A stretch of DNA of 64,000 bases from Fictibacillus phosphorivorans. Its GTDB lineage: Bacteria; Bacillota; Bacilli; Bacillales; Fictibacillaceae. Below the pieces are notes generated by a model. That model did no database searches. It had not been told where the DNA came from and saw nothing but the letters and a program-made list of their open reading frames with translations. Shown here piece after piece: positions 37,999 through 47,086 of this stretch. Where the stretch lies: NCBI RefSeq assembly GCF_001619875.1, contig NZ_LRFC01000023.1, forward strand, positions 124,001 through 188,000. The letters are read 5' to 3'. Position numbers and translations under genes: made by a program. Positions within the stretch are counted from its first letter, which is position 1, and every line of letters begins with the position of its first letter.

Positions 37999-40113
37999 AT
38001 GGATCAACAAAAACGAACTTTTTCAATGGACTGGGCGGGCAGAACGCTTACGTTTGAAATTGGAGAATTAGCAAAACAAGCAAACGGTGCTGTAATGGTC
38101 AGATATGGTGACACAGCGGTGCTTTCAACAGCTGTTGCTTCAAAACAGCCGAAAAATTTAAGTTTCTTTCCACTGACTGTAAATTACGAGGAGCGTTTAT
38201 ACGCAGTAGGTAAAATCCCTGGCGGATTTATTAAACGAGAAGGACGCCCAAGTGAAAAGGCAGTTTTAGCAAGCCGTTTGATCGACCGTCCGATCCGTCC
38301 TTTATTTGCTGATGGTTTCCGTAATGAAGTTCAAGTTGTCAGTACAGTAATGAGCGTTGATCAAAACTGCTCTTCTGAAATGGCTGCAATGATTGGATCA
38401 TCTCTTTCTTTATCTATTTCAGATATTCCGTTTGAAGGCCCGATTGCAGGGGTTACAGTTGGCCGAATTGAAGGCGAATTTGTAATCAATCCTACAGTCG
38501 AACAGAATGAAAAAAGTGATATTCAATTAGTAGTAGCAGGAACGAAGCACGCCATCAACATGGTTGAAGCTGGAGCTGAAGAGGTTTCAGAAGAAGTGAT
38601 GCTTGAAGCAATCATGTTTGGACATGAAGAGATTAAGAAATTAATCGCTTTCCAAGAAGAGATTGTTGCTGAGATCGGTAAAGAAAAGATGGAAGTTGTC
38701 CTTCATGAACTTGATAAAGATATTGAACAAGAAGTTCGTGAATTTGTTGGAAACGACGTAAAAGAAGCGGTTAAAGTTGTTGAAAAGCACGCACGTCAAG
38801 AAGCGCTTGATGCGGTAAGTGCAAACGTAGCTGCTCGATACGTAGAAGATGAAGAAAAAGCAAACGAAGCAAAAGAAGTTTTACATAAACTCATCAAAGA
38901 AGAAGTCAGACGCTTAATTTTAAAAGAGAAAGTGCGTCCAGACGGAAGAAAAACAGATGAAATTCGTAAGCTTTCTTCAAAAGTAGGTATTTTAGCAAGA
39001 ACACATGGTTCTGGTCTTTTTACACGTGGTCAAACACAAGCGCTTAGCATTTGTACATTGGGAGCACTTGGCGATGTTCAAGTTCTTGATGGTCTTGGTG
39101 TAGAAGAGTCGAAACGCTTTATGCACCAATACAACTTCCCACCGTTCAGCGTTGGGGAAACAGGTTTTATGCGCGGACCGGGAAGACGTGAAATTGGTCA
39201 TGGTGCTTTAGGTGAACGTGCGTTAGAACAAGTCATTCCAAATGAAGATGAATTCCCTTACACGATTCGTCTTGTTTCAGAAGTATTAGAATCCAACGGT
39301 TCTACATCACAAGCAAGTATTTGTGCAAGTACGCTTGCCTTGATGGATGCTGGTGTACCAATTAAAGCACCTGTTGCTGGTATTGCTATGGGTCTGATCT
39401 CTGACGGTGAAGACGTAACAGTATTAACGGATATTCAAGGTATGGAAGATCATCTAGGAGATATGGACTTTAAAGTGGCAGGTACACCAAACGGTATTAC
39501 AGCTCTTCAAATGGACATTAAGATTTCCGGTATTAATCGTGAAATCCTTCAAGAAGCTTTAACACAAGCAAAAGAAGGTCGTATGATCATCCTGAAGTCT
39601 ATGCTTGCAACCCTTTCAGAGTCTCGTACACAACTTTCTCAATATGCACCTAAGATCTTAACAATGAAGATCAACCCGGACAAGATCCGTGATGTAATCG
39701 GGCCAAGCGGGAAAATCATCAATAAGATCATTGAAGAAACTGGTGTTAAAATTGATATCGAGCAAGACGGAACTGTCTTTATCGCGTCAACTGACGAGTC
39801 TATGAACAAAAAAGCTAAGAAAATCATTGAAGATATTGTACGTGAAGTTCAAGTTGGAGAGTACTACATGGGTAAAGTAAAACGAATTGAAAAGTTCGGT
39901 GCTTTCGTAGAGCTCTTTAGCGGCAAAGACGGATTAGTTCATATTTCTGAACTTGCTGAAGAACGAGTGGGTAAAGTTGAAGATATCCTTAAACTTGGTG
40001 ATGAGATCCTTGTAAAAGTTATGGAGATCGATAACCAAGGCCGTGTGAACTTATCACGTAAGGTTGTCTTAAAAGAAGAAAAAGCGAAAAAAGAACAGCA
40101 GCAAAACGTTTAA
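37999..40113 (+). CDS. pnp: Polynucleotide phosphorylase
   Basis: 704 aa from ATG 37999 (after GAGAGGAG); the GTG at 37975 lies before this ribosome site. Two RNase PH domains separated by a helical linker, then KH ([19 protein letters not shown], about 555) and S1 ([16 protein letters not shown]). Active-site region [23 protein letters not shown] (cited in part) is intact. It degrades RNA 3'-5' with phosphate and works with the RNase Y/J degradosome. Its neighbour rpsO is the conserved partner gene. Confidence 0.97.
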   Translation: MDQQKRTFSMDWAGRTLTFEIGELAKQANGAVMVRYGDTAVLSTAVASKQPKNLSFFPLTVNYEERLYAVGKIPGGFIKREGRPSEKAVLASRLIDRPIRPLFADGFRNEVQVVSTVMSVDQNCSSEMAAMIGSSLSLSISDIPFEGPIAGVTVGRIEGEFVINPTVEQNEKSDIQLVVAGTKHAINMVEAGAEEVSEEVMLEAIMFGHEEIKKLIAFQEEIVAEIGKEKMEVVLHELDKDIEQEVREFVGNDVKEAVKVVEKHARQEALDAVSANVAARYVEDEEKANEAKEVLHKLIKEEVRRLILKEKVRPDGRKTDEIRKLSSKVGILARTHGSGLFTRGQTQALSICTLGALGDVQVLDGLGVEESKRFMHQYNFPPFSVGETGFMRGPGRREIGHGALGERALEQVIPNEDEFPYTIRLVSEVLESNGSTSQASICASTLALMDAGVPIKAPVAGIAMGLISDGEDVTVLTDIQGMEDHLGDMDFKVAGTPNGITALQMDIKISGINREILQEALTQAKEGRMIILKSMLATLSESRTQLSQYAPKILTMKINPDKIRDVIGPSGKIINKIIEETGVKIDIEQDGTVFIASTDESMNKKAKKIIEDIVREVQVGEYYMGKVKRIEKFGAFVELFSGKDGLVHISELAEERVGKVEDILKLGDEILVKVMEIDNQGRVNLSRKVVLKEEKAKKEQQQNV

Positions 40114-40127
40114 TTTATATGAGATAT

Positions 40128-40181
40128 AAAGACTGATCGAAAGTGGAAATTAACTTTTCACTTCCCGTCAGTCTTTTTGTT
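40128..40181 (+). terminator. Terminator of pnp
   Basis: AAAGACTGA (40128-40136) pairs with TCAGTCTTT (40168-40176); a second stem AAGTG (40141-40145) with CACTT (40159-40163) sits inside. T-rich tail TTTTTGTTTTT. Confidence 0.75.
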
Positions 40182-40270
40182 TTTATCTCAATAGAAAACC
40201 ATCTTATCGGTGTAACTATGGGAGTCAAGTTCCTTCTCCCAATGAAAGTGTACTTCGTGGAGTCTCGTTT

Positions 40271-40328
40271 CCTGCCCCGCAAAAAGCGAGCACTTGTAAC
40301 GATAATCAACTACTGCATAAGAGTACCA
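40271..40328 (+). repeat. Palindromic intergenic repeat, decayed copy D
   Basis: Only the 3' half is recognisable: CCTGCCCCGC, AAAAAGCGAGCACTTGTAACG, and ATCAAC followed by a CATAAGAG tail, against GCCCCGCGGAAAGCGAGC ... GGAAATCAAC (cited in parts) in complete copies. The 5' half (40200-40270) has lost clear similarity. A short open frame over it shows no coding signs. Confidence 0.65.
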
Positions 40329-40404
40329 GAGATTATGAAAACAGATTTTTAAATCGTTCTAACCTGTCCAAAAGGTACATACCTTGATACAGGGAGGGAG
40401 TAAC

Positions 40405-41379
40405 GTGAAAAATAAAATTCTTCACTGGTCCATTGTTGTTTTAATTCTTACTGCTACTGCGTTTTCGGTGCACAATCCTTTTACGAGCACCTATATTGAA
40501 AGCATTAAAGCCCAAAGTACTGCTGTTTCTCAAATGGAATCAAATTCAATCTATCAGCAGATAAAAGATAAAGCCAAAGAACTAAACAGTCCGCCTAAAA
40601 ATGCTGAGATCGATCCTGTCTGGAAAGCCACTCCCGGATATAATGGACTTGTTGTTGACATGGAAGCATCGTTTAAGGCTATGAAGAAAGATAATAAATT
40701 TGACGGAAATAAGCTTGTTGTCAAACAGATTGAGCCCACCATACACCTGGATAATTTACCCGCATCACCCATCTATAGAGGCAACCCGGAAAAACCAATG
40801 GTCACTCTTTTAGTGAATGTAGCTTGGGGAAATGAATATCTTCCTGAGATGCTGCAAACGATGAAAAAGAATAATGTAAAGTCGACATTTTTCCTAGACG
40901 GATCTTGGGTGAAAAAAAATCCGTCACTCGCTAAAATGATAGCGGAAGAAAAACATGAAATTGGTAATCATGCCTATTCTCATCCTGATTTAAAGAAGAT
41001 GACGAATGCACGTATTACAGAAGAATTAAAACAAACGAATGAAGTAATACATGCAACGTTGGATCTCTCTCCTAAATGGTTTGCTCCGCCAAGCGGAAGT
41101 TATCGAAACGATGTCGTCCAGATTGCATCTGATCTTGATATGAAGACCATTCTTTGGTCGGTTGATACGGTTGATTGGCGCAGACCTGACCCTGATGAAA
41201 TGGTTAACCGTGTTCTAGGCAAAGTTCATCCTGGCGCGATGATTCTTATGCATCCCACTGAATCAACTTCAAAGGGGTTAGAGAAACTAATCAAAGGAAT
41301 AAAAGAAAAAGGATATAGCATCGGAACAGTTTCTGATTTGATGGACGAAAAAAGGCTGTTGCCAAAAACCATCAAGTAA
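40405..41379 (+). CDS. ylxY: YlxY-type polysaccharide deacetylase homologue
   Basis: 324 aa from GTG 40405 after GGGAGGGAG; TTG 40384 is rejected because it precedes this site. An N-terminal signal/anchor helix (about 7-24), then a NodB-type fold. Motif 2 is present (NHAYSHP, H189 and H193) and WSVDTVDW and LMHPT match motifs 4 and 5, but motif 1 is NVAWG (138-142) where active enzymes have a D-D pair, and motif 3 has FAPPSG without the Arg. A catalytically altered, perhaps structural, member is likely. In B. subtilis it is a sporulation-associated neighbour of mlpA. Confidence 0.88.
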   Translation: MKNKILHWSIVVLILTATAFSVHNPFTSTYIESIKAQSTAVSQMESNSIYQQIKDKAKELNSPPKNAEIDPVWKATPGYNGLVVDMEASFKAMKKDNKFDGNKLVVKQIEPTIHLDNLPASPIYRGNPEKPMVTLLVNVAWGNEYLPEMLQTMKKNNVKSTFFLDGSWVKKNPSLAKMIAEEKHEIGNHAYSHPDLKKMTNARITEELKQTNEVIHATLDLSPKWFAPPSGSYRNDVVQIASDLDMKTILWSVDTVDWRRPDPDEMVNRVLGKVHPGAMILMHPTESTSKGLEKLIKGIKEKGYSIGTVSDLMDEKRLLPKTIK

Positions 41380-41381
41380 AG

Positions 41382-41410
41382 TTGTACAGGAGTTGTGATA
41401 ATGGTATATT
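41382..41410 (+). promoter_or_regulatory. SigA promoter of mlpA
   Basis: TTGTAC (41382-41387), a 17-bp spacer and TATATT (41405-41410) with an extended TGG before the -10. Confidence 0.6.
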
Positions 41411-41457
41411 GTTCCTATGATTATTGTGGAACAACTGACTGCTAGGGGGAAACAAGT

Positions 41458-42699
41458 TTGATTAAAAGACATACGTGTTCAAACGGCGTACGAGTCGTTT
41501 TGGAAAATATCCCAACCGTTCGATCTGTAGCGATCGGAGTATGGATTGGAACAGGCTCAAGGTTTGAGAATACAAAAAATAACGGAATCTCTCATTTCCT
41601 AGAGCATATGTTCTTTAAAGGGACAAAAACGAGAAGTGCCAGAGAAATTGCTGAATCATTTGATAGCATAGGCGGCCAAGTAAATGCATTTACTTCTAAA
41701 GAATATACGTGTTATTACGCAAAAGTTTTAGATACACATGCACCATACGCATTGGAAGTTCTAGCAGATATGTTCTTTAACTCTACCTTTGATGAAGGAG
41801 AGCTTTTAAAGGAAAAGAATGTTGTATTAGAAGAAATCAAGATGTATGAAGATACACCAGATGACATCGTTCATGATATGCTTAGCCGTGCAAGTTTTCA
41901 AAACCATGAACTTGGATTTCCGATCTTAGGAACAGAAGAGACGCTTAACACCTTTACAGGCAATACGTTGCGCGATTATATGGACAGTCATTACGTTCCA
42001 GAAGAAGTAGTCATTTCAGTTGCTGGAAATGTTGATGAATCATTCATACAACAGGCTGAAAAGTGGTTTGGAAATTATAAAACAAGCAACATCGTAAAGC
42101 CTGACATACAGTCTCCTGTATTTCATCCTGAGAAGCTAGCGCGTAAAAAAGAAACCGAACAAGCTCACCTATGTCTTGGATTTCCAGGCCTTTCACTTAA
42201 AGACAAACGGAGTTATAGTTTAATTATTCTTAACAACGTTTTTGGGTCAAGCATGTCAAGCCGTCTTTTTCAAGAGGTAAGGGAGCAAAGAGGATTAGCT
42301 TATTCAGTTTTCTCTTATCATTCAGCGTTTCAGGATAATGGAATCTTCACAATCTATGGAGGAACCGCACCGCATCAATTGGATGAATTGTATAATACGA
42401 TCTTAAATATCGTTGATGATTTAAAAGAGAATGGAATAACGGATAAAGAATTGAAAAACTCGAAAGAACAGATTAAAGGAAACTTAATGCTGAGTCTAGA
42501 GAGCACGAATAGCAGAATGAGCCGAAACGGAAAACACGAGCTGATCTTAGGATATCACCGTACATTGGATGATATGGTTGAATCGATCGATAAGGTTTCA
42601 AAAGAAGATGTAAATTCATTAATCGAATCCATTTTCAGTGAAGGATGTTCTGCTTCATTAGTAAGTCCTCAAGGAGAACTTCCAAAAGGGCTACAATAA
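41458..42699 (+). CDS. mlpA: M16 family zinc protease MlpA (YmxG)
   Basis: 413 aa, start TTG after TAGGGGGAAAC. Inverted zinc motif HFLEH (H46, E49, H50) and the downstream glutamate in EIKMYEDTPDD are intact, as is the second-half R-Y pair region (REQRGLAYSVFSYHS). Cytoplasmic processing peptidase-like M16B enzyme; B. subtilis MlpA affects extracellular protease genes. A terminator follows immediately; ymxH, which follows mlpA in B. subtilis, is absent. Confidence 0.95.
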   Translation: MIKRHTCSNGVRVVLENIPTVRSVAIGVWIGTGSRFENTKNNGISHFLEHMFFKGTKTRSAREIAESFDSIGGQVNAFTSKEYTCYYAKVLDTHAPYALEVLADMFFNSTFDEGELLKEKNVVLEEIKMYEDTPDDIVHDMLSRASFQNHELGFPILGTEETLNTFTGNTLRDYMDSHYVPEEVVISVAGNVDESFIQQAEKWFGNYKTSNIVKPDIQSPVFHPEKLARKKETEQAHLCLGFPGLSLKDKRSYSLIILNNVFGSSMSSRLFQEVREQRGLAYSVFSYHSAFQDNGIFTIYGGTAPHQLDELYNTILNIVDDLKENGITDKELKNSKEQIKGNLMLSLESTNSRMSRNGKHELILGYHRTLDDMVESIDKVSKEDVNSLIESIFSEGCSASLVSPQGELPKGLQ

Positions 42700-42716
42700 A
42701 ATAATGATAAATTTGG

Positions 42717-42743
42717 AAACCCGGACGATTACCGGGTTTTTTT
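42717..42743 (+). terminator. Terminator of mlpA
   Basis: AAACCCGG (42717-42724) pairs with CCGGGTTT (42732-42739), then a T-run. Confidence 0.88.
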
Positions 42744-42790
42744 GTTTGGTCCATTTCTAAAGTTTCAAACCGTGAAAACGTTAGGAATGT

Positions 42791-42855
42791 GGCTCACCGC
42801 CTTCCCCGCGAAAAGCGAGCACCTGGAACGGAAATCAACACTTCCAAAAGCAGCA
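42791..42855 (+). repeat. Palindromic intergenic repeat, truncated copy E
   Basis: 3' half of the repeat: GGCTCACCGCC, CCCCGCGAAAAGCGAGCACC, TGGAACGGAAATCAACAC, CTTCCAAAAGCAGC. The 5' arm is missing or unrecognisable. It lies in the mlpA-dpaA gap, on the same strand as the others. Confidence 0.8.
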
Positions 42856-43112
42856 GAGTTTGAAAAAACAGTCTTCTTAAAAATGGGCTCATCGTTTTCT
42901 GAATCCCCCCAAACATAGAAGATGCTGATGAATATAATGGTGTTGATTAAAACCTATTGTTCGTGAAAAAGCATTTTATTTCTACTTAATGTCAGCTATG
43001 CCGTTGTCAAAAGCGTATCTTGTGTAACCAGATAGGCGGGGTATTCATATTATGATGAACGTGGATAGTAATCCCCTGCAATAAGAGGAACAACGGAGAA
43101 AGGGGAGAAAGA
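42856..43112 (+). other. Gap before dpaA, without a gene
   Basis: Together with the terminator and repeat copy E this makes a 413-bp gap. I see no open frame with a ribosome site and no trace of ymxH (PRC-barrel family, expected here from B. subtilis). The last 90 bases hold a possible SigK promoter and the dpaA ribosome site. Confidence 0.6.
43026..43055 (+). promoter_or_regulatory. Possible SigK promoter of dpaA
   Basis: AACC at 43026-43029 as a -35 (SigK prefers AC), 16 bp, then CATATTATGA (43046-43055) resembling CATANNNTA. B. subtilis spoVF is transcribed by SigK in the mother cell; the match here is only partial. Confidence 0.3.
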
Positions 43113-44006
43113 ATGTTAACGGATGTGCATATCGCTGTTTTTGGCGGCGATGCGAGACAGCTAGAGGTTATTCGGAAACTAACAGAACTAGATGCAACAC
43201 TTACACTTATTGGCTATGATCAACTCGATCATGGATTTACCGGAGCATCAAAGATGGATATAGACGAAGTTGATTTTTCAAAGTTAGATAGCATCATTTT
43301 GCCTGTAAGTGGAACTGGGTTGCAGGGGGAGATTGATACCATCTTTTCAAATCGCAAAATGATCTTAACAGAAGATCATTTGAAACAAACGAAAAGTCAT
43401 TGCCACGTATTTTCTGGGATCAGTAACTCGTATCTGAATGAAATTACGAAAAAAAGTGATAGAAAGCTTACAAAATTGTTTGAAAGAGATGACGTTGCCA
43501 TATATAACAGCATTCCTACTGTTGAAGGAACGATCATGATGGTGATACAGCATACAGATATTACAATTCATCAATCCAATACGGTGGTATTAGGGTTTGG
43601 ACGTGTAGGAATGAGTGTGGCACGCACTTTTCAAGCATTAGGTGCACGTGTAAAAGTAGGAGCTAGAAAGTCAGAACATATGGCTAGAATTTCTGAAATG
43701 GGAATGATTCCGTTTCATCTAGATAACTTAAAAAATGAAGTTTATGAGACAGATGTTTGCATTAATACTATACCAACACAAATCGTTAATGCGGATGTGA
43801 TTTCAAAGTTTCCATCACATACTCTGATCGTTGATTTGGCATCTAAACCTGGGGGAACGGATTTTAGGTATGCAGAAAAACGCGGAATTAAAGCTTTGCT
43901 TGCCCCAGGATTACCAGGAATCGTCGCTCCTAAAACAGCAGGGAAAATTGTTGCCAATGTACTTTCGCAGCTGTTAATGAATGAATTTTATAAGCGGAAG
44001 GGGTAG
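43113..44006 (+). CDS. dpaA: Dipicolinate synthase subunit A
   Basis: 297 aa, SpoVFA. The N-terminal domain begins VHIAVFGGDARQLEVIRKL; a Rossmann NAD(P) site follows near 165 (VVLGFGRVGMSVARTF). With DpaB it oxidises the lysine-pathway intermediate to dipicolinic acid in the mother cell during sporulation; Ca-DPA fills the spore core. Ribosome site GAAAGGGGAG. Followed after 6 bp by dpaB and then lysine pathway genes that supply its substrate. Confidence 0.97.
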   Translation: MLTDVHIAVFGGDARQLEVIRKLTELDATLTLIGYDQLDHGFTGASKMDIDEVDFSKLDSIILPVSGTGLQGEIDTIFSNRKMILTEDHLKQTKSHCHVFSGISNSYLNEITKKSDRKLTKLFERDDVAIYNSIPTVEGTIMMVIQHTDITIHQSNTVVLGFGRVGMSVARTFQALGARVKVGARKSEHMARISEMGMIPFHLDNLKNEVYETDVCINTIPTQIVNADVISKFPSHTLIVDLASKPGGTDFRYAEKRGIKALLAPGLPGIVAPKTAGKIVANVLSQLLMNEFYKRKG

Positions 44007-44012
44007 TTATAA

Positions 44013-44600
44013 ATGGATTTTAAAGGGAAGCATATCGGTTTTGGGCTAACAGGCTCCCATTGTACGTATGATGCCGTATTTCCACAGATTCAAAAACTAA
44101 TAGATCTCGGTGCTAATGTATCCCCGTTCTTCACCCATACAGTACAGCATACGACTACACGTTTTGGAACAGAAGGAGAATGGGTTGAAAAAATAAAGCT
44201 GATTACAGGCAATGAACCAGTTGATTCGATTGTAAAAGCAGAACCATTCGGACCAAAAACACCACTTGATTGTATGGTCATCGCACCACTTACAGGTAAT
44301 TCGATAAGCAAGTTTGCAAATGCCATGACAGATTCACCTGTATTGATGGGAGCAAAGGCTACACTTCGAAATCAAAAACCTGTAGTACTTGGTATATCAA
44401 CGAATGATGGTTTAGGATTGAATGGAGTCAATATAATGCGCTTGATGGCTACCAAAAATATTTATTTCATTCCATTCAGTCAAGATGATCCCGTAAAAAA
44501 GCAAAATTCCTTAGTGGCTCATATGGATACATTGATTGAAACGATCGAGTATGCACTCCAAGGAAAGCAACTCCAGCCTGTACTCAGGGTGGCAGATTAA
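44013..44600 (+). CDS. dpaB: Dipicolinate synthase subunit B
   Basis: 195 aa flavoprotein-like subunit (SpoVFB): GFGLTGSHCTYDAVFPQI (cited in part), FFTHTVQHTTTRFG, DCMVIAPLTGNSISKFANA (cited in part). Forms the synthase with DpaA. Ribosome site AAGGGGTAG. The frame ends before a hairpin and the asd leader. Confidence 0.97.
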   Translation: MDFKGKHIGFGLTGSHCTYDAVFPQIQKLIDLGANVSPFFTHTVQHTTTRFGTEGEWVEKIKLITGNEPVDSIVKAEPFGPKTPLDCMVIAPLTGNSISKFANAMTDSPVLMGAKATLRNQKPVVLGISTNDGLGLNGVNIMRLMATKNIYFIPFSQDDPVKKQNSLVAHMDTLIETIEYALQGKQLQPVLRVAD

Positions 44601-44670
44601 AACAACTGAAGAAAATCCGTTCATAACGCCAAAGTTTATGATAAAATATGATAAATTATATGGATTATCT

Positions 44671-44698
44671 AGGAGAAACCGATTCTTGAGTTTCTCCT
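44671..44698 (+). terminator. Hairpin between dpaB and asd
   Basis: AGGAGAAAC (44671-44679) pairs perfectly with GTTTCTCCT (44690-44698). The tail (TCTGTTGTAACTTG) is not a good T-run, so it may be a weak terminator of dpaAB or an asd leader structure. Confidence 0.45.
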
Positions 44699-44743
44699 TC
44701 TGTTGTAACTTGCTTACCTTAAACAATAAAGGAGTTAATTAGT

Positions 44744-45787
44744 ATGAGCCAAAAATCATTTCATGTAGCTGTAGTAGGAGCAACTGGCGCAGTTGGCCAG
44801 CAAATGTTAAATACATTAAGTGAAAAAAATTTTCCGATTAAGAAACTATCTCTTCTTGCTAGTAAAAGATCGGCAGGACAGGTCATCACATTTAATGGAG
44901 AGTCTCATACCATTCAAGAAGCAAAACCAGAAGCTTTTGAAGGTGTAGATCTGGCTTTGTTTTCTGCAGGCGGTTCTGTTTCAAAAGCACTTGCACATGA
45001 GGCAGTGAAAAGAGGAGCAATCGTTGTGGATAACACGAGTGCGTTCAGAATGGATCCGAATGTACCACTCGTTGTGCCTGAAGTAAACGAACAAGATTTA
45101 TTAAAGCATAAAGGAATCATTGCAAATCCTAACTGTTCAACGATCCAAATGGTTGTAGCTTTGCAGCCTCTTCACGAAAAGTATGGACTTAAAAAGGTTA
45201 TCGTTTCTACGTATCAAGCTGTTTCAGGAGCGGGTGCGAAAGCGGTTGAAGAATTAAAAGAACAATCCAAAGCGATTCTTAACGATGAGCCTTTTGAAGC
45301 TTCGATCATGCCTTGTGCATCTGATAAAAAACACTATCAGATCGCGTTTAACGCTGTACCTCAAATTGATAAATTTGAAGATAATGGCTATACGTTTGAA
45401 GAATTAAAGATGATGAATGAAACAAAGAAAATCATGCACTTAGAGAACCTTGAGATCGCTGCAACGTGTGTAAGATTGCCAGTTGAAACAGGACACTCTG
45501 AATCTTTATATGCAGAGTTTGAGAATGGCAATCCTTCCGTCCAAGAGATAAGAGATCTTTTAAAAACAGCACCAGGAGTAACGCTGCAAGATCAGCCTGA
45601 AGAGCAGATTTATCCAATGCCTGCCTTAGCAGCTGGTCTGCCTGACGTATTCGTTGGCAGAATCCGCAAAGACTTAGACCGAGATAACGCTTATCATATG
45701 TGGGTTGTGTCAGATAACTTATTAAAAGGCGCTGCTTATAACTCAGTACAGATTGCAGAAAGCCTGATCAAATTAAATCTGCTTTAA
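44744..45787 (+). CDS. asd: Aspartate-semialdehyde dehydrogenase
   Basis: 347 aa. NADP site VVGATGAVGQQ (10-20), catalytic C131 in ANPNCSTIQM, and the substrate His in the later MPxxxGHSESL-like region (ETGHSESLYAEF). It reduces aspartyl phosphate to the semialdehyde, the branch point for lysine, DPA, threonine and methionine. Ribosome site AAAGGAG. dapG follows after 21 bp. Confidence 0.97.
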   Translation: MSQKSFHVAVVGATGAVGQQMLNTLSEKNFPIKKLSLLASKRSAGQVITFNGESHTIQEAKPEAFEGVDLALFSAGGSVSKALAHEAVKRGAIVVDNTSAFRMDPNVPLVVPEVNEQDLLKHKGIIANPNCSTIQMVVALQPLHEKYGLKKVIVSTYQAVSGAGAKAVEELKEQSKAILNDEPFEASIMPCASDKKHYQIAFNAVPQIDKFEDNGYTFEELKMMNETKKIMHLENLEIAATCVRLPVETGHSESLYAEFENGNPSVQEIRDLLKTAPGVTLQDQPEEQIYPMPALAAGLPDVFVGRIRKDLDRDNAYHMWVVSDNLLKGAAYNSVQIAESLIKLNLL

Positions 45788-45808
45788 TTTTATAAAGAAG
45801 GTGCATTC

Positions 45809-47074
45809 ATGAAGATTATCGTTCAAAAATTTGGGGGAACTTCTTTAAAAGATGATACTGGCCGAATAGAAGCAGTCCGTCATATAAAAAAGGCCGTTGA
45901 TGAAGGATATAAAGTAGTATGTGTTGTTTCAGCAATGGGGCGTTTTGGCGATCCGTATGCTACAGACACGTTATTAAGTCTTTTAGATGATAAAAACAAA
46001 ATATCAAATCGTGAACAAGATCTTCTTTTATCATGCGGAGAGATCATTTCTTCTGTTGTGTTTTCAGGCATGTTAAATGCTTCAGGATTATCTGCTGCTG
46101 CATTGACTGGTCCTCAAGCGGGATTCAGAACAAATGACGACTTTTCTAACGCCAGGATTATTGATATGAAAGTAGATCGGATAAAGTCTGAACTAGAGAA
46201 CAATCACGTAGTGGTTGTTGCAGGATTTCAAGGACAATCTAAATCAGGAGACATCGCAACTCTTGGAAGAGGCGGAAGCGACACAAGTGCTTCTGCACTA
46301 GGTGCGGCGTTAGAAGCAGAGTTTATCGACATTTTTACTGATGTAGAGGGTGTTATGACAGCTGATCCAAGACTTGTTAAAGACGCACGGCCGCTTTCGG
46401 TCGTAACGTATGCTGAAATATGCAACATGGCTTATCAAGGTGCTAAAGTCATTCATCCACGTGCAGTCGAAATAGCGATGCAGGCAAAAATACCGTTAAG
46501 AATTCGTTCTACCTACTCAGATCTTCCAGGAACGCTTGTTACTTCAGCAATGAAAGGCCCAGCTGGAAAAGACATACAAGAATCGATCATCACGGGAATC
46601 GCACATGTGTCAAACATTACCCAAATTAAAGTGTATGCAAACGATGGACAATATGATCTGCATACTAAAGTATTTAAGGCGATGGCTCAAGAGCAAATTT
46701 CTGTCGATTTTATCAACATCAGCCCAAAAGGTGTTGTATACACGATTATGGAAGATAAAACAGAAATAGCTCTTATCAAATTAAAAGAGCTGGGTTATGA
46801 ACCGGAAGTTAATCGTGAATGTGCCAAAGTATCTGCGGTAGGGGCAGGTATTGCAGGTACTCCAGGTGTAACTGCTGCGATTGTTGAATCTCTTTCAAGC
46901 AGAAACATTCAGATCTTGCAATCAGCTGACTCTCATACAACGATCTGGGTACTCGTTAAAAAAGAAGATCTGATAGAATCAGTAAATGCACTACATTCAA
47001 CATTCCGATTAAATGAAGAAGGAATATCAGCAAATCTGCAAGAAATTGTTCAGCAGCAGTTTAATGAGTATTGA
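45809..47074 (+). CDS. dapG: Aspartokinase I (diaminopimelate-sensitive type)
   Basis: 421 aa. Kinase motif VQKFGGTSL at the start, GRGGSDTSASALGA, DIFTDVEGVMTADPR; two ACT domains in the last ~150 residues (ISVDFINISPKGVVYT; VSAVGAGIAGTPGV). Phosphorylates aspartate. In B. subtilis this isozyme, cotranscribed with asd and dapA, is inhibited by meso-diaminopimelate and serves cell wall and DPA. About 17 residues longer at the C-terminus than the B. subtilis protein as I recall it. Confidence 0.95.
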   Translation: MKIIVQKFGGTSLKDDTGRIEAVRHIKKAVDEGYKVVCVVSAMGRFGDPYATDTLLSLLDDKNKISNREQDLLLSCGEIISSVVFSGMLNASGLSAAALTGPQAGFRTNDDFSNARIIDMKVDRIKSELENNHVVVVAGFQGQSKSGDIATLGRGGSDTSASALGAALEAEFIDIFTDVEGVMTADPRLVKDARPLSVVTYAEICNMAYQGAKVIHPRAVEIAMQAKIPLRIRSTYSDLPGTLVTSAMKGPAGKDIQESIITGIAHVSNITQIKVYANDGQYDLHTKVFKAMAQEQISVDFINISPKGVVYTIMEDKTEIALIKLKELGYEPEVNRECAKVSAVGAGIAGTPGVTAAIVESLSSRNIQILQSADSHTTIWVLVKKEDLIESVNALHSTFRLNEEGISANLQEIVQQQFNEY

Positions 47075-47086
47075 GGAGTGAACGAA

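Noticed and set aside
40143-40352. Open frame of 69 aa after pnp
   Set aside because: It covers the pnp terminator and a decayed repeat; no ribosome site and no recognisable protein.
44601-44743. Lysine riboswitch before asd-dapG
   Set aside because: The leader is too short and lacks the conserved lysine-element blocks; this aspartokinase isozyme is not normally lysine-riboswitch controlled.
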